64,000 nucleotides of DNA from Escallonia rubra. Taxonomy: Eukaryota; Streptophyta; Magnoliopsida; Escalloniales; Escalloniaceae. A program made the translations under genes and the position numbers. A model generated the notes under the pieces. It was given only the letters and a program-made list of their open reading frames with translations. It had not been told where the DNA came from and did not search any database. Positions 60,205-64,000 of this stretch are shown here, in pieces. The stretch covers positions 335,871 through 399,870 of the forward strand of contig JAVXUO010003147.1 of NCBI GenBank assembly GCA_033065855.1, read 5' to 3'. Positions within the stretch are counted from its first letter, which is position 1, and every line of letters begins with the position of its first letter.

Positions 60205-61141
60205 GATGTGGTACCAGAATCAGAATCCCTCAAATTTGACCACTTAGCTTATAAACTTCCAAAATTTACAACCACAAATAGCCCTTGTGAGGTAATCCAA
60301 AGTACATCATCTGAGCACAAACCGACTTTAGAAAAACCTACAATTTTAAATGACATCAAAGGGAATGACTCAGGCACACCGCAATATAGAAAAAGACAAT
60401 TCAGCTGAATTCAAGGACATAAATATGCATATACAATATGGGTATTATATCTTCCTTATAGTAATGTCCTAATCACTAAAATATATATAATCCAAAACAG
60501 TAATAGGTATATAAATAGTCATCAGTCAAACCAATTCTTTAATAACACCATAAAGAAACTAAACCCCATCTAATTGAGCTAGCTTATGTTTAAAAATTCC
60601 ATCCTTTTTTCTAGTATCTCAATCATTGGAGGATCAACCAAAGTAAACGCGCAAAAGATTTCATAAACTAATCAACGAAATCCGAAGTAAACATCAAGAA
60701 ATACAACCCCATACCAAATTTAGTCAAGAAAGATCAGCTCACACCAAAAGCAACAGAAATATTTCGTGGAATTTGAAGCTCACTTCTCAAGCTTCAAGAG
60801 AATAATTTATCTGGGCAGTGATGATTTCTTGAAACCCACCAACATATGCTAATCCACATGCATTATGGAGCTTTCCCACAAGTATAATCTAGCTAAAGAA
60901 AAGCAGTGAACTTTCCAAGAACAGAAATGGGTATCGTAAATATTTATGTGGAGAGAGAGTGGAGAGGGTAAGAGAGGATTTAAGTGCTCGTAGAAGACGG
61001 CGAAAGGCTTGGGGATTTGCAGGTGACCGAGGAAAGAAGGCACACTACGCACACGCAGCTCAACTGAGAGCTTATTGTCTATACAAAGAGTTGCCACTAG
61101 GGTTAAAAGTACAGATAACCAGGGTTTAATGTCTCAAATTT
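60205..61141 (-). promoter_or_regulatory. Presumed 5' leader and promoter of the PIF3-type gene
   Basis: No coding exon lies upstream of the MPLSEF start, so the leader and promoter fall here. An 82-codon open frame (61097-60849, minus) would be an upstream ORF if transcription starts beyond 61100. AT-rich sequence from 60850 to 60210 could be a leader intron. Arabidopsis PIF3 mRNA is known to have a regulatory leader. Whether this one does is inference. Confidence 0.4.
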
Positions 61142-62075
61142 GGAGAAAATAGCTAATGGCCCCTCTACTATACATGATTTGCGGCTTTACCTCGTCTACT
61201 TCAAAATGATATACTAAAGTCCCCTCAAGTTAAAAAGATACCGCTTTTCAAATGGAACCGTTACGGACTCGATGAAATGAAATTACTACCTCTTTTTTTT
61301 TTAATCAAAGTTTAGATTAATGCCCTTGAAGCCTTTCAACCTTTCTCTCCCCCTTTTTTATCACACCACCCAAACACCATCCTTCAAGCCCCTCTCCACT
61401 TTGACCATTTTAAAGATCTCGACCTTGCGACTTGAATCCATGATTTTATACCCTAAATTAGTTGAGAGTTTCATATCGGGGCCGAATCCAAACTAATATT
61501 TTTAAAATCAAACCAAAAAAGCAAAAGAAAAACAAGATCGACATAGGAGGCGCGACTACCAGCGGCACATACTGCTGTTGACGAGATCAATATATGAAAC
61601 TCAGTGTGTGTCGGTTTCTGTGTGTGCTGGGAGAGAGGAGGAGGCGATTTGTCATGTGTGCAATGTGTGGGTGATAGGGGCACACTGCTGTCGAAAATGA
61701 GGTTGGCAGATGTGATAATGTGTGTGTAGGTAAGTGTGCTTGGTGGTCTAAGATAGCAATGGCGAGACACGGCCGTGACAACAGTGGAAGTGTGTCATGG
61801 TGGGAGAGGGAGGCAGCAGAGGAAGTGTGTGCAGTGGTGGGGGATGGGGGTAGCGCTGTGAAGGTAGGGGGTAGTTGAGGGAAGCGGAATAAGAAGGGGG
61901 CAGACAAATATATCCGTTAGTTAGCAGGGGTGTTTTTCACCGGCGATTAATTGGATGGGTCCCGTCTAAGAAGCGGTATTTCGTGAACTGCCAGGTATTT
62001 TAATACATCATTTTATAGTGAGGGGGTGAAATTACACATCTTATATAGTAGAGGGGTCATTAGCTATTTTTCCTC
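61142..62075. mobile_element. Long-TIR non-autonomous element upstream of the PIF3-type gene
   Basis: The left end, GAAAATAGCTAATGGCCCCT followed by CTACTATA, is mirrored at the right end as TATAGTAGAGGGGTCATTAG and onward. Inverted similarity continues inward over about 130 bp with gaps (AAAATGAT, ATACCGCTT). The core is GTGTG/GGGAGG-rich on the plus strand. Target duplication is unclear. No transposase was seen. The plan is the same as in the elements at 32842 and 53816. Confidence 0.75.
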
Positions 62076-62682
62076 ACAACAATTATACTTTGAGTGCGTT
62101 GTTTGTAAATTCACCTTTTTGATAATTAACTGAATGTGGGACCATTTCATGAAAACCTTTTATCTCTTATCTAACGGTCAACTTAAGGCTTACGAAAGAA
62201 GAGTTATCAGGTAAAGTTTTATAAAGCTTTTTAGATCGCGTCCATCGATTGTACCTTACATCGTTTAAAGTATCGTTGTAAAATATATTGTCTCAAAATT
62301 CTAATATATATATATATATAAGTATTAAATATCAATTAGCCTCAACAAGATACAAAGCTTTTTTAGAGCCTGCTTCATGGGAGGGGGCCGGCCTCTCTTA
62401 TATGACATAATCGGACTTTAATTGGGAGGTACTTTCCAAGTAAAGGAAGAGGTTACTTCAAGATCAAGGATAATAGATAAAACTGAAACAAGATAAAATT
62501 GTATGTCGAAGCAAGATAAATTGAAACTACATCCATAGGCTGACAAATTTTTCCAATAGGTTTTTTTTTGAACTATTGGAAGCAAATAGAGGAAGAACGC
62601 CGAGTGGAATCAAATAAACTACGAGACTGACCACTGAATATATAAGATAGGTGCTTGTTAAATATCATGCTAAATGGACACT
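62076..62682. other. Intergenic, no gene recognised
   Basis: AT-rich, with a short TA run at about 62305-62320. Nothing else was recognised. Confidence 0.4.
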
Positions 62683-63273
62683 AAAGGCCAGTTTGACAAA
62701 AAAAAATTTTTTTTCAGTTTTAAAAACTGGGAAAAAAAAAGGAGCGTTTGGTAACCATTTTTTTTTTTTTTTTTAAAAATCAGTTTTTAAACTGAATAGT
62801 AAAAAAAAAAACTCCAAAACCTAGTTTTTTTTTTCATTTTTTTTTTTCTTTGCCACCACTGGTCACCGCCGGCAGCCACCGGCGGTGACCACCTCCGGCC
62901 GTCGGCGACCACTGCCAGAGACTGCCAGCAGCCACCTCCGGCCGCCGGCGACCACCGCCGAAGGCTGCCGGCAGCCACCTCCGTCCGCCGGCCACCACCG
63001 CCGGCGACTGCCGACAGCCACCTCCGGCCGCCGGCCACCACCGCCGGAGACTGCCGGCAGCCATCTCCGGCCGCAGGCCACCACCACCACCACCGCAAAC
63101 CACCGCTACACCCCACCACCGCCACCGCAAACCACAAAAAAAAAAAAAAAAAAAAAAAAAAGGGTTACCAAACACAAAAAAAAAAAAAAAAAAAAGGTTA
63201 TCAAACACCCACCTGCTGTTATAAAAAAAAAAAACTTAAAAATTAAAAACCAAAAAAAAAAATTTGTCAAACC
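62683..63273 (-). mobile_element. GC-rich-core non-autonomous element, copy 2
   Basis: This is the inverse-orientation relative of the element at 50224. Read on the minus strand it has GTTTGACAAA, then GGTGGGTGTTTGATAACC, GTTTGGTAACC and GTGGTTTGCGGTGGCGG. The core is made of GCCGGAGGTGGCTG words repeated about six times. AATGGTTACCAAACGCTCC, TTTTAAAACTG and GTCAAACTGGCC follow. Long A/T runs separate the parts. No transposase was seen. The open frames across the core (both strands) are repeats, not genes. Confidence 0.78.
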
Positions 63274-64000
63274 ATTGGAAGTAGGTGCTTGCTGGTTAAC
63301 CAACCATGAGAAAATCCTGATGGCAGGCTGACTTTGTATTTTGTAACTTTGGCCACTTAAATACTATTGTAGGATGTGGGGTGTCACTCGCTTAATAAGA
63401 GAGTCAAACTTCAAAAAATGCTGGATACTTATAGCAAGTAGTTGTTAGATAAGGTGCAGCAGCAGCACTCTGTCTCTGTTCTATGTATTTTATGAAAACT
63501 CATTTGAACACATTATCCTTGTTTCTATATGTTATCCAAAAGGATTGCATCTCTGATATGATTACATATAAATCTCATGCTGATTTAAGTATGTGGGACT
63601 ATGTTGTCTCTTTCTCTGTCTGTGCAATTAATTTAGGTTTGAAGATTGGTGATTAGAGATTAATAAGTCTTTGACTTGCTCATGATGCCCCTAATTGTTG
63701 CATAAACAATGTAAACATGCTAGTTTTTTTATTTAGCTTTTTCTTATTTTCGTTAATAATTTTCATAACGATATACAAAGTCTTCCGTTCAAAACTCGTC
63801 AGTAAGGTCAGGTTCTTTGACATTCTTAGGTTGCATAGCTTATAGGAAGTAACAAATTAATTCCCAAAAATAAGTCGTGGAGTTTTTACTCTAAATAGAA
63901 AGAAGTAACAAGTTTAGACACTTCCATTTGGTTTTAAGTTTTAGGATTTGTACCCACATTGCCCAAAAAAAATTCTCTTTTTTTTCAATAAACGAGGCGA
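63274..64000. other. End of window, intergenic, no gene recognised
   Basis: AT-rich sequence without splice-consistent or long open reading frames. Confidence 0.4.

Noticed and set aside
1-64000. CRISPR arrays, organelle-DNA inserts, rRNA or intact tRNA genes
   Set aside because: Looked for on both strands and none recognised.

Overview
The window is nuclear DNA of a flowering plant, most likely a eudicot. The genes have many short GT-AG introns, the intergenic DNA is AT-rich, and the products are plant families: pectin acetylesterase, an R2R3-MYB, a phytochrome-interacting bHLH, and spliceosomal Snu114. The mobile DNA is also plant-type: a copia-like element, a TRIM, tRNA-derived SINEs, Stowaway, hAT-like and Mutator-like elements. 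I cannot name the species. One undetermined base (8652) and a scrambled block near 51 kb suggest a draft assembly.

Four host genes look functional. (1) 1080-6917, plus: the 3' eleven exons of a pectin acetylesterase whose first exon lies outside or is not recognisable. (2) 14241-15742, minus: a complete three-exon R2R3-MYB factor of the MYB61/MYB86 type (441 aa). (3) 44898-48414, plus: a two-exon gene for a very acidic, repeat-rich 776-aa protein with a short basic tail. (4) 55804-60204, minus: a seven-exon PIF3-type bHLH factor (716 aa) with APB, APA-like and bHLH motifs. A fifth locus, 35690-42030 on the minus strand, is a decayed but intron-bearing copy of the U5 snRNP GTPase Snu114/EFTUD2 (GFA1/CLO in Arabidopsis).

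Region by region: 1-7 kb is the pectin acetylesterase gene, with a LINE scrap and a duplicated block in one intron. From 7 to 14 kb it is mostly unassigned, with a Stowaway MITE at 10.4 kb. The MYB gene occupies 14-16 kb. From 17.7 to 26 kb there are a LINE 3' end, a GTGG-rich minisatellite, a three-unit tandem array, a SINE with a 15-bp target duplication and a short complete LTR element. From 26 to 35 kb there are tandem duplications, a MITE with a long palindrome, and a copia fossil cut by a 1.6-kb terminal-inverted-repeat element. From 35.7 to 43 kb lies the Snu114 pseudogene, with a LINE relic inside and a SINE and TRIM at its 5' side. After the acidic-protein gene, 49.8-52.2 kb holds a GC-rich-core element, a strange interleaved copy of its flank, and a retroposed insert. 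A Mutator-like element follows at 53.8-54.9 kb. The PIF3-type gene ends the genic part, with a hAT-like insertion in its last intron and another long-TIR element just upstream. A second GC-core element lies at 62.7 kb.

No operon-like organisation exists. The host genes are independent loci, although a PIF3-type factor and a MYB61/86-type factor are both transcriptional regulators. No tRNA, rRNA or CRISPR array was recognised.
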